From contig VWZX01005778.1 of assembly GCA_013399015.1 (NCBI GenBank), positions 51,683-115,682 of the forward strand: DNA of 64,000 bases, read 5' to 3'. Positions 1-13,265 of this stretch are shown here, in pieces. The stretch comes from Galbula dea. Lineage: Eukaryota > Chordata > Aves > Piciformes > Galbulidae. The notes beneath the pieces were generated by a model. That model was not told the origin of the DNA, did not search any database, and saw only the letters and a list, made by a program, of their open reading frames with translations. The first letter of the stretch is position 1. Each line of letters begins with the position of its first letter. The translations under genes and the position numbers were made by a program.

Positions 1-3000
1 CATCCTGATCAGGTAATAGTTGGCTGCCCAGAACAAGAAGGCACCAGAGAAACCAACATGATTTCCAGTATGTGATGGTCTTGTTACAAGGATGACACGT
101 TTTCCACTAATTAAGACATGACATTGAGCTGCTGGAGGAGAATGCTCTTCCCATATGCCCTCTAATGTGTTGGGAAGGATATAGACTTTATGGTTTTATT
201 TTTTTGTACTAGGGTTTTTCCTTCTAACACAATTCAGTGCAATTCTGTAAATCTTCTTTCAGTTTTACAACATAATGGATTACTCACACTTTTTATTACT
301 AAGAAATAATTTATGTACTATTAATTTCTTTCCTTTAAAGGAAATTTTTTGGAAAAGTCATAGAAATGAAAGCATGTCCTGAACTGAGTGTTTTTCATTA
401 ATTAAGAATGAAGAACAACTGCAGGCAGTGCCCTGCTCACAAAGAAGCTAAAACTCTACATCTGTTAACCTTCTTGATGGGAAACGTCCCCTTTTTTTTG
501 CCCCTTAGCTTCCTCTGGTTACTTCTGTAAGAAAAAAAGAGATGCATCCCTGGTAATTGCCTGAGAACCAAATGAAAATAGTTTTGAATGTACTAGCTTT
601 GAAGAGAAAATCTTCAGAGGACACTGTGCCATGAAGAAAGTAACCGGATAGCGACTTAGAGTCAAGGATAGGTCTGGTTTGAGTTACAACAGGGAACACC
701 CAATTGTGAAGACTGCTTGACCTAGAAGATAGTGATTTTGGAAGGAAAAAAGGGAGAAGAAAAGAAATAGAAGACATAAAAGAGAGAGTCAAGAACAAAA
801 TATAAAGAAAGAAAGTGTAAAATGTGTATAGACAAATATGGAAAAAGAAATAGGTACGAAATATCTCCAGATAATATATATTGTTCAATCTTTTTTAATG
901 GTATGAAATAATCCTGTGAACTTGATAGAAGCAAAAAAAGAAATACCACTTTTTTAAAAAATAAAATATTAATTCTTACTCTAGAATTACTCTATGTTTA
1001 ATACATGGACTGAGATTTTAACATCATAGCATGTATCATAACTTATATATAAACATTTAAGGCTACTAGAGGATACATAAGTGCTTCATAAATTTAGTAG
1101 TATACAAAAACTACATACAGTAGCATGATACTTGTACTTCATTATGTATCATTATGGCAAAATAGGAAACCAACTTTCTAAAACTGATCATGTCTTGTCT
1201 TAGCCTTTATCAAATGTTTTTTAAGAAATAGTAATTATAAACAGAAAATCTTCTATTTTAATATCTAGCTGCCATATAGATTATTAATAAAGCATTGTGA
1301 TGATTGCGGTAAATTCATGCAAATGATTTCTTTAATCATGCAAAAAAAGCAGGCATAAATAATTGAAATAAAACATTTTAGTGGGAAAATATGACACTTT
1401 AATTAATATATTAAAAATACTGCATTTGGTCTGATTCAGACTGATTTGTTGCTTATAGACAATTGTGTAGTTTGCTAATAATGTTCTAAATAGCCATATC
1501 TCATAATGTTTTTCAACACAAGTCTGATCCCTGCCATGCATGTTTATTGAAGAACCACATACCAATATTACATTAGTATTATTTACTTCTTAAGTTGATT
1601 TCTGAATTGCAACCACAAATTAGATATTTGAAGTTGAAACACATCAACTTCAGTTTGATAATTTCCATCTCCAATTTTTTTCTAGGTACTCCTGCTTTTT
1701 AAAATTGGTACTAGGTATGTTCCCTTCCAGAATTACCTGCCTGTTTGCTACTTTCCAGATTGCATTTTTGAGTAATAGCAGCTTGAAAACAACCTTGCTG
1801 AAATGTTGCGAAGATAACTTTGTTCAACAACCATGATAAAGCTTCTTTGTAAACACTGATGCTGTGGTAATCCAGTGGGACTATTTCATTCTTAGTGTAG
1901 CCCCACTAGTCTCATCTCTAGTGGAAAAGAACTGCAGCAGTTCTTTTATTAGGCTGAGTAAAATAACTCACTTCTTCTAAGGTTAAGGTTTACAGCTAAC
2001 TCCTGATAATTCTGTATAGGCTTAACTGATTTGTTTTAGGATGTTTCTGGTGTGCTATAGGAGACTTGTCATTGTAAGTTCTCTTTGTATCATGCATCCT
2101 ACAGGGGAGGTCTATCCACGCTCCCAGTTTCGTTTCGTTTACGTGACTCTTGGCTCTCCAAGAAGTGTTGATTCTCTTGCAGCAATTCACAGCTGACGTA
2201 GGGATGTAATGTTTCATAAAATTAGTTCATATGTTATATTACAAAATTTGGCCACTGCTGCAGGCATGCTTTGCTTGGTATAGAATGGTCACTATTGACT
2301 ATCTCAGTCAGCAGTTTTTAGTCTCAGCTTCAGTGTTCCTGAGCTGTAGTCCTTATGTGAGAGCTTTCTTTCTAATTTAATAATCTCAAAATTAGCAGTC
2401 CAGAGACTTGCAAATAATTTTTTTTTAAATTCAGCTTTGTTCTTACTGCCCACATCAATCCTAGCTGCAGGAGGAAAATTACATTGGGATTTGTGTGTTG
2501 TTCTTAACAGAATTCTATTGAGACCCTGACATACGTCGTTATGGTATTATTTTTATACCTTTGCCAGTTCTTCAACATTTCGTCTTCCCAAATAATATCC
2601 TATATGCAATGTTGCCAGAATCCTGTCATATACAAGGGACTTTGATCAGGTTACACTATTTTTGTCAAGCCTGATAGTCGGTCAAAGAATGTGTTGACTG
2701 CACAGCCTGAGCATCTCATATGCAAAGAGCATCAAAACTAAGCTCCTGTTTGCAGTCAGGGACTCATCTGCAAAGTTAGAGCCATCTGGGAACTACCTGA
2801 CAAACTCTTGTTGTATTTTTAATTTGCTTAACTTTTAGGAGGCCTATTCTGAACAGACTAACTTTAAATTCAGCTCAGTTGACCAGTTTAACCTTTCCAT
2901 GATGAAACACAGATCAGCCTCCTTTCCATTAAGCAGCTTCATTCGCATCGACCTTAGCCTTTGGATTCTTCTCTTAAATACAATAAGTTAATTGTGTAGT

Positions 3001-4764
3001 TTTCCAGAGTCACAGGACTTTGACCAACACATTCCTGGATTTGATCAACTTTCAATGCAATGACTTTCATAAACAAAACTGTAATAGTGACATACACGCA
3101 AGTCTAAAAAGGAATAATACTTAAAAAAAAAGTGCGCTGAACATTCAAATAAAAACCTGTATGTAACTCCACCAGGTTATGCATACACAGTAGCATTGTA
3201 AGCTAACACTTGCTCTTTGACAACCTTTGTTAATATAGTTTAATAATTTACCGATAAGAGCTTTACAGCCAGTACAAGTAGACATAGAATTAAACAGTTC
3301 TGTTAAATAAAGCCAAAGAAGTACCAAAGATGAAGTATTATAAGAGATATCTTTTATAAGCATGGCAATTCATTTCTATGGATAATTTAGTGTTCCAGCA
3401 AAGATGCTCTAGATCATGATATCAAGAATAATGGCATGCCTCATGACTGATCAGAATTTCCCAGTATTCTATTAAATGAAATAAAAGCACTTTATAGTCT
3501 TAAGGGAACATTAGCAACGAATTATCAGGGAAATTATTTATTATAAATAGTAAAGTATTTGTTATTTATCAAGCAAACTGCAACAGTAATCTAGTTTAAT
3601 GTGTATTTTAAGTCTTTCTGCCTGAAACAGTTTTCAGCAACTCATTTAAATGCAACTTAAATTACAATTAGAATAGGAACACTATCAAAATTATGTTTGT
3701 CTTGGCTAACTTTAATCCAAAAGCTCATTTGGAAGAACCTGCAAGCAGCAATTGTTGCCAAATAGAGAAGGCAAGATTGTGTTTCATTTGACACAATAAA
3801 TATTCTGAAGTACAGAATTTAAAACATTTGCAGAACAAAGAACTTCTTGTAACCATGGCTGATTATAATCATGAGTAGTTCAGCACTGCTGAGGTGCCTT
3901 GGAATGCTCATTGTTTAACCTGGAAGCAATCTGAACTAAAACATGGTGTTAGTATTGCCTGAGAATATGCATGAAATAAAGAGTCTTACTGGCTTAATCA
4001 CTAGAATTTCACCTTTGGGAGTAAGTAAAAGTGTTGTGATCAAACAGTTGTTATGATAAAACAGTTTGAAGCAAAATAAAAAATAAAATAAAATAAAAAT
4101 ACAACAAGGAAAAAAGCCCAGTAGGTAAAATACAGTAACCCAAACCAAAACAGTGAAAAAACCCAATTATTTCAGAAAGTACATGGATTGGTTATCTTTT
4201 GTGAATAAATAACCCATGAAGGATGAATTGCAGCCTTGAACAGGTGCAAAGTGGCATACCTTCCCAGACTGTTTTATATACTGTTTATTGAATTTTTTTT
4301 TTAAAGAAAGCAAAATACAATATAAAGTATTGAACAGGTAGGGTCATTGTACCAAAATACTAAAGAATATTCAAGGTTTCAACATAAGACTCATTTTTCC
4401 AAGATTATATGCCTGTAACTAGCTATAACATCCTTCATTAACATCATCTGTCCCAATGTCATGGGCATTTTTGCCAAAATTTTATATCCAGAAGATTTTA
4501 TACTAATCTTTCAAAGTCTTTTTCATCTGCAGCAAAATACAGACAAATTAAACAGTGAATTTTAACGCCCACATCAGAAGTTGAATATCTGCAGAACATT
4601 TTAGTTAATTTGCTAGAGAATTAGGCGAGTAAATTTGCACCAATCACGTTCTTTTGCTGAGTTGAGTCTGTGGGGGAAGATGTTGTCTGCTCTTCTTTGT
4701 AACCTTGTAGTACTTCCTGCAAGAAGGTGTTCACATTGCTAGATCAGTTTCCTTGCAGTATGAA
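1..4764. other. AT-rich intergenic DNA, no gene seen
   Basis: I see no coding region, RNA gene or clear transposon here. The open frames are short, low-complexity and lack splice context. A short A-rich (AAAAT)n run lies near 4074-4100. By synteny this is the spacer between the 3' end of CENPK and the 5' side of ADAMTS6, which is outside the window; that placement is inference. Confidence 0.6.
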
Positions 4765-5568
4765 TTTTGACACTGTCTAACACAGCATCCTACTGGACAA
4801 ATTTTTGAGTATACAGCTAGGTAAGAATATCACGAGGTGGGTACACAACTGGCTGAGGGGTCGAGCTCAAAGGGTTATAGTAAATGGAGCTACATCGGGC
4901 TGGTGACAGGTGGCGAGTGGGGTCCCACAGGGATCCATCTTAGGGCCGGTTCTGTTCAACATATTTATAAATGACTTGTATGTTGGACTTGAAGGCCTAA
5001 TAAGTAATTTTGTGGCTGATAGCAAGCTGGGAGGTGCTGTTGACTCCAGTGAAGGCAGAGAGGCACTGCAGAGAGATCTATATAGATTAGAGGACTGGGC
5101 AGTCACAAATCATATGAGGTTTAACAAGAGCAAGTGCCGGGTTCTGCACTTGGGAAGGCACAACCCAAAAACAACCTACCAACTGGGGAAAATGAGGCTG
5201 GAAAGCAGCACTGCAGAAAGGGATCTGGGAGTTTTGATTGGTGATAAGTTGAATNGAGGGAGGGGTGGGTGCTGACCTCTTCTCTCTGGTGACAGGACCT
5301 GGGGGAACAGCATGAAGCTGTGCCAGGGGAAATTCAGGCTGAATGTTAGGAAGTGGTTCCTTACCCAGAGGGTGGTGGAGCATTGGAACAGACTCCCCAG
5401 GGAGGCTGTCATGGCACCAACTCTTACGGAGTTTAAGAAGCACTTGGACAATGGACTTAGGCACATAGTGTGACTTTGGAGTTGTCTTGTGCCTAAATAG
5501 GAGTTGGACTAGATGATCCTAATGGGTCCCTTCCAAATTGGGATATTATGTGATTCTGTGATTCTGTG
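4765..5568 (+). mobile_element. CR1 LINE, 5'-truncated, 3' end present
   Basis: The translated frame at 4910-5253 reads as the C-terminal half of a CR1 reverse transcriptase (GVPQGSILGPVLFN, then FINDL and CRVLHLG). It is followed by the CR1 3'UTR and the repeated 'gattctgtg' tail at about 5550-5568. A single N at 5255 joins the RT frame to the 3'UTR, skipping several hundred bases of the consensus, so the copy looks collapsed in the assembly. In-frame stops and the truncation make it inactive. It abuts an opposite-strand CR1. Confidence 0.88.
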
Positions 5569-6250
5569 AGTACAGGGGCACAATCATCTCCCCAGTCCTG
5601 CTGGCCACACTATTTCTGATACATGCCACGATGCTGTTGGCCTTTTTGGTCACCTGGGCACACTGCTGGCTTATATTCAGTTGGCTGACAACCACCACCC
5701 CAAGGTCCTTCTGCCAGGCAGCTTCCCCACGACTCTGCTCCAAACTTGCAGCATTGTATGGGGTTGTTGTGGCCAAAGTGCAGGACTCTAGATGCCTCTT
5801 TAGAGCCCTCCTATCCTCAAGAAGATGAACACTTCCACCCAGCTTGGTTTCACCTGCAAACTTATCAAGGGTGCATTCAATCCCCCCATCCAGATAGTCA
5901 ATGAGGATATTAAACAGGACTCATCCCAATACTGACCCCTGAGGAACACCACTTGTGACTGACCACCAACTGGATTTAACTCCATTCATCACCAGTCTTT
6001 GAGCTAGGCCATCCACCCAGTTTCTAACCCAGCAGAGTAGGCCCATCATCCAAGCCATGTGCAGTCAGTTTCTCCAGATGAATGCTGTGGGAGACAGTGT
6101 CTAAAGCTTTACTGAAGTCTAGTTAGACTACATCCAAAGCATTTCCCTCATCCACCCAGCAGTCAATGGTGTCATAAATGCAAATCAGACTAGTAAGGCA
6201 GGACCTGCCTTTAATAAACCCATGCTGGCTGGATCTGATACCCTGTTTTT
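5569..6250 (-). mobile_element. CR1 LINE fragment, antisense
   Basis: The minus strand encodes pieces of the same CR1 reverse transcriptase region (for example SRTGEMIVPLYS near 5576). The frame is broken and both the 5' part and the 3' tail are missing. It touches the preceding plus-strand copy with no spacer, so the two form a large inverted repeat. Confidence 0.85.
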
Positions 6251-6894
6251 ATTGCACATGCTGCACACAGGAAAAAAGTTGAGAAGTTACCCTACTCTGT
6301 CTTTAGATGTACTCCCCAATCTTCCTGATTGTTGATTCTACAGATGGAAGATTCTATTCCAAGATTTTCTCATAAAGAAGATCTGTTCTTTATTACTGCC
6401 TTGAACTTCTATTTACTTGCCAGGATTTTTCTAGAAGCCACAGATTCCAGCTAGCTCTGTTTCAGTCTGAACCAGTTTTCCTTAAGAACTGATAATGTGT
6501 TTTAGGCCATAAGAGAAAATGGATTACCTTTTTCTATAGCTTTTCTTTTGCTGTAGTTAAGTGACTTAATCAAGCCTAGAGGTTCTGACCATGTTCCAAG
6601 CCTGGTCAGAAAGTCTTTAGGGAATGCAATAAGATACTGAGGAGCTGCAGTAGAGTGTCAGGGAATATCTGTGTTTATCTTCTCAGGGTCCAACAATTAG
6701 CAGGATAGGGATACCTGAAAGAGCTGACTGCCGATTTTCTTTAATAACCAGTCATGAATTTAAATTCTAGTAACTTGCATTTTAAAAAAATTTATACTTA
6801 ACCTTTATAACACATTTTATGGCACTTTCCATGATTTAATATAAAGCTTCATATGAAGTGGGGTTTTTAGATCTATTTTGATAATTTACTTGGA
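6251..6894. other. Unique intergenic sequence
   Basis: AT-rich sequence between CR1 copies. I see no gene, RNA or recognisable repeat in it. Confidence 0.5.
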
Positions 6895-7548
6895 TGAGAT
6901 TTAATTAACAACTGGTTGAAGGACAGAAGTCAGAGAGTTGTGATCAATGGGATGGAGTCTAGTTGGAGGACTGTGTCTAGTGGAGTTCCTCAGGGGTCAG
7001 TACTGGGACCAGTACCTTTCTATCTATTCATTAACGACCTGGATGAGGGAACAGAGTGTGCTGTCAGCAAGTATGCTGATGACACTAAACTGGGTGGAGT
7101 GGCTGACACACCAGAGGGTTGTGCTGCCATTCAGCGAGACTTAGGCTGGAGAGTTGGGCAGGGAGAAATTTAATGAAATTCAACAAGGGCAAGTGCCGAG
7201 TCTTGCACCTGGGAAAGACGAACCCCATGTATGAGTATAGGTTGGGGACTGACCTGTTGGAGAGCAGTGAAGGAGAGAGGGATCTGGAGGTCTTGGTAGA
7301 TGGAAGGATGACCATGAGCCAGCAGTGTGCTCTTGTGGCCAGGAGGGCCAATGGGATTCTGGGCTGGATTANNNNNNNNNNNNNNNNNNNNNNNNNNNNN
7401 NNNNNNNNNNNNNNNNNNNNNNNNNNNNNNNNNNNNNNNNNTTTGTGTGAGCTGGTCCAGGGAATCCTGGTGTGGCAGGGGGGTTGGACTAGATGATCTT
7501 TCGAGGTCCCTTCCAACTCCTAATATTCAGTGATTCTGTGATTCTGTG
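6895..7548 (+). mobile_element. CR1 LINE, 5'-truncated, with assembly gap
   Basis: The frame at 6916-7370 carries the CR1 RT motifs SGVPQGSVLGPV and KYADDTKLGG. A run of 70 Ns follows at 7372-7441. After it come the CR1 3'UTR end ('ggttggactagatgatctt') and the 'gattctgtg' tail. The YADD box is intact, but the 5' part is missing, so the copy is dead. Confidence 0.88.
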
Positions 7549-8071
7549 AATATTGCATTCTTTCTAGAGGACTCATTTATAGACTATCCTATCTCCTCAG
7601 TGGTTTTGGGGCATTTTTTGGAGGGGGAAAATTTGGTGTGGGTTGGGCATGTTTTTTTGTTGTTGTTGGACTTTGTTTGGTTTTTTTTGTTGTTTGTTTT
7701 TGTTTTTGTTGATGTTGTGGTTTGGTTTTATTTTAAATAGAAAAACTACTTATTGTTTAACATTTTTTTCTTTAGTTTACCAGTGTCACCACAGAGGCAG
7801 GCATTTGGGTTCAGTGCAGTATTTAAGCTTTGTAATACTAGCAATAATGTGAAAGGATAGCAGAATACAAAGTATTTATAAACAAATGACAAAAAAATCT
7901 AACAAGACAATGCTGGAATGCAAAGATAAGAAACTTAGCTATTTGAATTATTAATTAAAAATACTGTAAAATAAATGTGTACAGATTGGTCAAACATTAG
8001 AGCTAGACTTTGAATTATGGAGGACAGCTGAGCAACCAGTATGAAACAAGAAATAGCCACTGTTCATGCAC
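7549..8071. other. Intergenic, with T/G-rich low-complexity run
   Basis: About 7600-7735 is a T- and G-rich low-complexity tract (repeated gtttt/gttg units). The rest is unremarkable AT-rich sequence. The open frames over the tract are compositional. Confidence 0.5.
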
Positions 8072-8850
8072 AATCACAAAATCACAGAATATTAGGGGTT
8101 GGAAGGGATCTCTGGAGATAATTAGTCCAGCCCCCTGTCAGAGCAGGTTCACCTCGAGCAGGTTTAAGAGGATGGCTTCCAGGGGGCCTTCAAATGTCTT
8201 CAGAGATGGAGACAGCCTGTGCCAGTGCTCCACCACTCTCAGAGAAGTTCCTTCTTATGTTTAAGTGGAACTTCCTATATTCCAGTTTGTGCCCATTGCC
8301 TCTTGTCCTGTCACTAGGCACCACTGAAAAAAGCCTGGCCCCATTCTCTTGACACCCACTCATTAAGTATTTGTAAGCATTGATAGATCCCCTCTCAGTC
8401 TTCTCTTCTCTAGGCTAAACAGCCACAGCTCTCTCAGCCTTTCCCCATAAAAGAGAAGTTCTAGTCTCCTAATCATTTTCATAGCCCTTTTCTGGACTCT
8501 CTCTAGAAGTTCCCTCTCCTTCTTGAACAGGGAAGACCAAAACTGGACACAGTACCCCAGATGCAGCCTCACTATGGCAGAGTAAAGGGGGAAGAGAACG
8601 TCCCTCAACTTACTGGCTGCACTATTCTTGATGCACCGCAGGATGCCATTGGCCTTTTTGGCCATAAGGGCACATTAGTGGCTCATGGTCATCCTGTTGA
8701 ACACCAGGACTCCAGCTCTTTTTCCACAGAGCTCCTTTCCTGCAGATCAGTTCCTAGCCTGTACTGGTGCTTTGGATTATTCCTCCCCAGGTGCATTACC
8801 CTGCACTTGCCCTTGTTGAGTCTATACTTGTTGAATCTATACACTGGGAT
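8072..8850 (-). mobile_element. CR1 LINE, antisense, 3' end present
   Basis: It begins on the plus strand with the reverse complement of a CR1 3' tail ('aatcacagaatattaggggttgg'). The minus strand at 8363-8665 reads through a CR1 RT C-terminus (RAMKMIRRLELL, then ERLRELWLFSLEKRRLRGD). The 5' portion is missing. Confidence 0.88.
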
Positions 8851-9179
8851 CTATACTCACGCGTAGACAACAATTGTGTGAGTAAAATGAACAGAATTCA
8901 CCCAGCCTCACCCAAGATGTAATGATTTTTTTGCTTAACATTTAGTAGGGCCAAAACAGGCAGTTTTGTTACAACTTAACATTCATCTCCTGTTTGTCTT
9001 CCATGCATCCTTATTTCATCTCGTAAATTTGCAACATGAAGTACTCTGTTTAGTCCTGGTCAGAACTTTCATAGTAAATTTTAGTAGCTGCAAGACTTAA
9101 CTGCAAAAAACAGCCTGATTTCAGTCATTGTATTTAGTTTCTTTACCTAGAAGTTGTCCTCAACTTCCTAGTACACGTG
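8851..9179. other. Unique intergenic sequence
   Basis: AT-rich sequence between two CR1 copies; I see nothing recognisable in it. Confidence 0.45.
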
Positions 9180-9985
9180 ATGGAGAGCTCAACAGAGGAG
9201 AGGCACCTGCTGCTCACTAATGCAGGAACTTATCAGAGAGGTCAAGATTGGAGGTAGCCTGGGCTGCAGTGATCGTGCCCAGTGGAATTCTCAGTCTTGA
9301 GGGGTACAGCATGGATAACAAAGTAGGTTAAGGACCCTAAATCTCAGAAGTACAGATTTTCAGCTGTTTAGGGTGCAAGTGCCTGAGATCCCTTAGCAAA
9401 CTTCCCTCAGATGGAAAGGAGTGAACTGGAGCTGTGACATAAAAGACATTTTTCTTAAGGTACAAGAACTCACAGTCCTGATGTGGAAAACATTGGGCAG
9501 GGGAGGGAGGAGGTCAGCTTGGCTAAATCAAGACCTCTTAGCCAAACAAAACCACAAAATCATAATGCATAGGCAGTGGAGGCAGGGATATATATCCCAG
9601 GGAGATTATAGAGATGTGGTTTGAGAGTGCAGGGAAAGAATTAGGAAGGCCAAAGCCCAACTGGAGCTGAACTTTGCTAGAGATGTGAAAAACAAGAACG
9701 TTTTCTTCAGGTACAAAGGACAACAAAGTACATGAATGAAACTGTACCCCACACCCAAAGAGCAAAACTGCAGACCTGGCTGTAACAGACATGGAGAAGT
9801 CTGAAGTACTCAACAACTTTTCTGCCTTAGTCTTCACTGGCAAGTACTCCAACTACACTGCCCATTTCACAGAAGCCAAAGGGAAGGGACTGGGACAATG
9901 AAGATGGCCCACCGCAGGAAAAGATCAGGTTCAAGACCATCTAAAAAATCTGAATGTGCACAAGCATGTGGGACCTGATGAGATG
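9180..9985 (+). mobile_element. Decayed CR1 LINE fragment (endonuclease to RT start)
   Basis: Broken plus-strand frames match the end of a CR1 endonuclease ('gaggtagcctgggctgcagtg' near 9250) and then the linker to the RT start ('gggacctgatgagatg' near 9970). The frame is interrupted repeatedly. An LTR-like sequence begins at 9986, exactly where CR1 would continue. Confidence 0.75.
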
Positions 9986-10811
9986 TGTATTGGGTTTGTG
10001 TGACAAGGTTTTGGTAGCAGAGAGCACTGCAGGGGTGGCTTCTGTGAGAAGCTACTAGAAGGTTCCCTTATGTCCAACAGAGCCAATGCCAGCTGGCTCC
10101 AAGACAGAAACACTGCTGGCCAAGGCTGAGCTCATCCACAACAGTGGTAGTGCCTGTGCTAATGTTTTTGAGAAGGGGGGAAAAACCTGCACAATTGCAG
10201 CTGGAGAAAGGAGTGACAATATGTAAGAGAAACAACTCTGCAGACACTAGGATCAGTGAAGAAGGAGAGGGAGGAAGTGCTCCAGGTGCTGGAGCACAGA
10301 TTTCACTGCAACCCATGGTGAAGACTATGGTGAAGCAGGCAGTCCACCTGCAGCTGATATAAGTTATCTATGGAGCAGATAACCACCTGCAGCCCTTGGA
10401 GAACCCCATGGCAGAGCAGGTGGATGCCCAAAGGAGGCTGTGACTCCATGGAGAGCCCACTCTGGAGCAGGCTCCTGGCTGCACCTGTGGACTCATGAAG
10501 AGAGGAGCCCATGCTGGATCGGGTTTTCTGGCAGGACTTGTGGCCCTATGGGGGACTGATGCTGGAGCAGTTTGTGAAGAACTGCACCCCATGGGAAGGA
10601 CATACATAGGAGAATTTTGTGGAGGTCTGTCTCCCATGGGAGGGATCCAATGCTAGATCAGTGGAAGTGTGTGAGAACTCTTCTCCCTAATAAGGAAGGA
10701 GCAGCAGAAACAGCATGTGATGAACTGACTGCAACACCCTTTCTCTGTTCCTCTGTGTTGTTTGAGGGGAGGAGGTAGAGAAAATCAGGTAGAAAGTTGA
10801 ACCCAAGAGAA
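9986..10811 (+). mobile_element. Avian dispersed LTR-like repeat, 3'-truncated
   Basis: It starts TGTATTGGGTTTGTGTG, which matches from memory the 5' end of an abundant avian ERV LTR. That LTR has a body of repeated '...ctggagcag...' units (several are visible at 10330-10660: 'gaagaactgcaccccatggg', 'ctgctggagcag'-like phrases). The distal end expected for the family is missing, and CR1 sequence takes over near 10812. Family membership is recognition from memory, so confidence is moderate. The start lies inside the preceding CR1 fragment. Confidence 0.6.
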
Positions 10812-11147
10812 TGACTGGAGTGTGGCTATCAATGGCTACAGGTTGTTCAGAGGGGGCAGGTGAGGAAGGAAGGGTGGAGGGGTTGGCCCCTACATAAGAA
10901 ATGTAGATAGTGAAGAACTGTCTCTGATGGATAGGCATGAGAGGACTAAAAGCTTATGGGTAAGAATTAGAGAGCAAGGCAACAAAGGGAACCTAGTGGT
11001 TTGTGTTTACTACAGGCCACTTGATCAAGAGGACCCTGTTGAGGAACCCTTCTTACTCCAGCTACAAGAAGCATCATGCTTACAGGCTCTCATCGTGCTA
11101 GGGGACTTCATCCACTGCAACGTCTGCTGGAAAAGTAGCATGGTGAG

Positions 11148-11818
11148 TGTCACGACCCGATTGCTGAGCCACCCTGGGTAGCTCAGAGCGTCGTGTGAGA
11201 TTTGAAAATTCTCTTGGAGCAAATTAAGGTGAAATGACACCAAACAGCTGATAAATTTGTTAGTTTTATTGCAGGCAAGGAGTGTACTTTGGAAAGCCTT
11301 TAGTCTCTAGTGCCTAAAAGATAGAAAGGAAAGAAGAAAGAGAGAAGAATAGTGAGATATCACCACCTTTTGTTCCAGGGAAGTTTTGCAGGAGTGGTCC
11401 CAGGTCTCAAGTTCTCAGGTGATGAGTGCAAATCCAGAGACATCATGCAGAGCCTGTCCAGGTCCCAAGTTCTTTCATGGTGGTGATGCACCCTGACCAA
11501 TATGCCACCGTCCTTTTTTGACCAATATGCCACCATCCAGGACATGGGTTGAGTGGCCACAGCTATGTAACAGAGAAATTAACTCAGGAAAAAGATGCTG
11601 TCCTACCTTTGAAGAATTTATGTCTTCCCAGTGTTAATTTCCTTATTTGCATGGGGCTGCCCTGGCCTCAGGTCAGGGGGAAGCAGGGTCGTTAACTGTA
11701 CTTCACACCTCCCACCTCCAGGCAGGCCTTTCTTGTCCTCCACCCAGGTGACAATATTGTTTCATCACCACTCAAGGTTTGACACATTAGCCATTTAAGG
11801 AGGTGTCAGGCTCCTACA
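11148..11818 (-). mobile_element. Solo ERV LTR nested in CR1
   Basis: The ends are TGTCACG...CTCCTACA on the plus strand (TG/CA termini). Imperfect 5-bp target duplications flank it: GTGAG at 11143-11147 and ATGAG at 11819-11823. On the minus strand an AATAAA signal (plus TTTATT, 11265-11270) sits about 120 bp from the LTR end, as expected for R/U5, so the LTR is antisense. CR1 sequence resumes directly on the far side. No internal retroviral sequence is present. The family was not identified. Confidence 0.75.
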
Positions 11819-12731
11819 ATGAGCTGTAAGGAATTCAGGAGACTCCTGCAACTTTTGAAGGATAACTTCTCAAACCAGGTAATAGTCTTACCAGAGAGTA
11901 TGTTATATTGGACCTTATGATCACCAATGCAAGTGACATCGAGACTGGAAGCAGCCTGAGCTGCAGTGACCATGCAGTGGTGGAGTTTATAGTCCTGAGT
12001 GATATGGGTCAGGCAAAAATTGAAGTCAGGACATGAATTTTAGGAAATCAGACTTCCAGCTCCTCAAGGAATTAAGTCAACAGTACCCCCCTAGGAAACT
12101 GCCTCAGGGATGGGGTTTAACAGAGCAGGCAGATCTTTAAGGATGCTTTCCACAGAGCCTTGATCCCCCAGGTATAAGAAATCAGACAAAGGCAAGAGAC
12201 TGACATGGCTGAGTCAAGACCTACAGGTCAAATTAAAGAGCAAGAAAGAAATGTACAGATAGGGGAAGCAGGGACAGGTATTGTGGGAAGAGTTTAGGCA
12301 GCCTCCTGCCCAGTTGTGTAGGGATGGTGTCAGAAAGGCCAAGGTGTAGCTGGAGCTGAATTTGGCAAGGGACAGAAAGAAAACTAAGGCCTTTGACAGG
12401 TATGTGAACCTATGATGAGCAAGACTGGCAAGCTGGTAACAATGGATGAGGAGAAAGCTGAGGAGTACTCAGTAACTTTTTTGCCTCAGTCTTCACTGGC
12501 ACTGTCTCTTCCCACAGCTCTCTAGTGGATCGACTGCAAGACGGGGACTGAGGGAACAAAGTCCCTCCCACCATAAGAGAAGATTCAGGTTTGAGACCAT
12601 CTGAGGAAACTGAATATTCTTAAGTCTGTGAGACCTGATGAGATGCTTCCCAGGGTTGTGAGGGAAATAGCTGATGTAGTTGCCATATATGTATGATACT
12701 CATGATATTTGAAAAGTCCTGGCAGTTAGGT

Positions 12732-13265
12732 TGTGGTGGGTTAGAGAGGCTCTTTTTCCTGACCTCTTAACTCACGGCAGTTAAAGGAGAGACTTCTGAT
12801 TGGAAGTTAAAAACTAAAAACTGCTTTAATAACAACAAATATAAATGAAAACAAATATAAACATATACAGGACCCAAAATACTGAACTGTCCCGATGACA
12901 GCTCCCAGCTTCTCTCAGTCCCCAGCAGCAGCTCCCAGCAGAGAGAGAGAGACTCTCAGCACGACACAGGTCCCAGCTAACACACAGAGAGCACAGGCAG
13001 CCTCCAACAGACCCAGGTCCCAGCAGAGAGAGAGTCTCCTCGTGGTCACCAGTTAGCAAAAGTCCAGCAGAAACTCCCAGAATTCCCCTGGCTTCCCCCT
13101 TGGGGGCGGGGGGCAGTGTCCCTAAGATTCAGGAATCTCAGGTTTCTTAAAGGGACAGTCTAGCTTAGCAGGTAACCAAGATAATCATGTACATGGTAAT
13201 GGAATACCTTTTAGAAAATACAGTCACTGAACAGAATTAATTCTGTTCTAACCCAAACCATAACA
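12732..13265 (-). mobile_element. Solo ERV LTR nested in CR1
   Basis: The termini TGTGGTGGGTTAGA and TCTAACCC...CATAACA form inverted ends. The flanks TAGGT (12727-12731) and TATGT (13266-13270) are a 5-bp target duplication with one mismatch. The reverse complement of its right end matches the start of the LTR at 35266, so both belong to one family and this one is antisense. CR1 sequence continues on both sides. Confidence 0.75.

Noticed and set aside
505..949. Two overlapping hydrophobic minus-strand frames
   Set aside because: Phe/Leu/Ser-rich translations of A-rich DNA. There is no family, start context or neighbouring exon; they are compositional.
7085..7516. Frames spanning the 70-N gap
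   Set aside because: They are open only because unknown bases cannot encode stops. The flanks are CR1.
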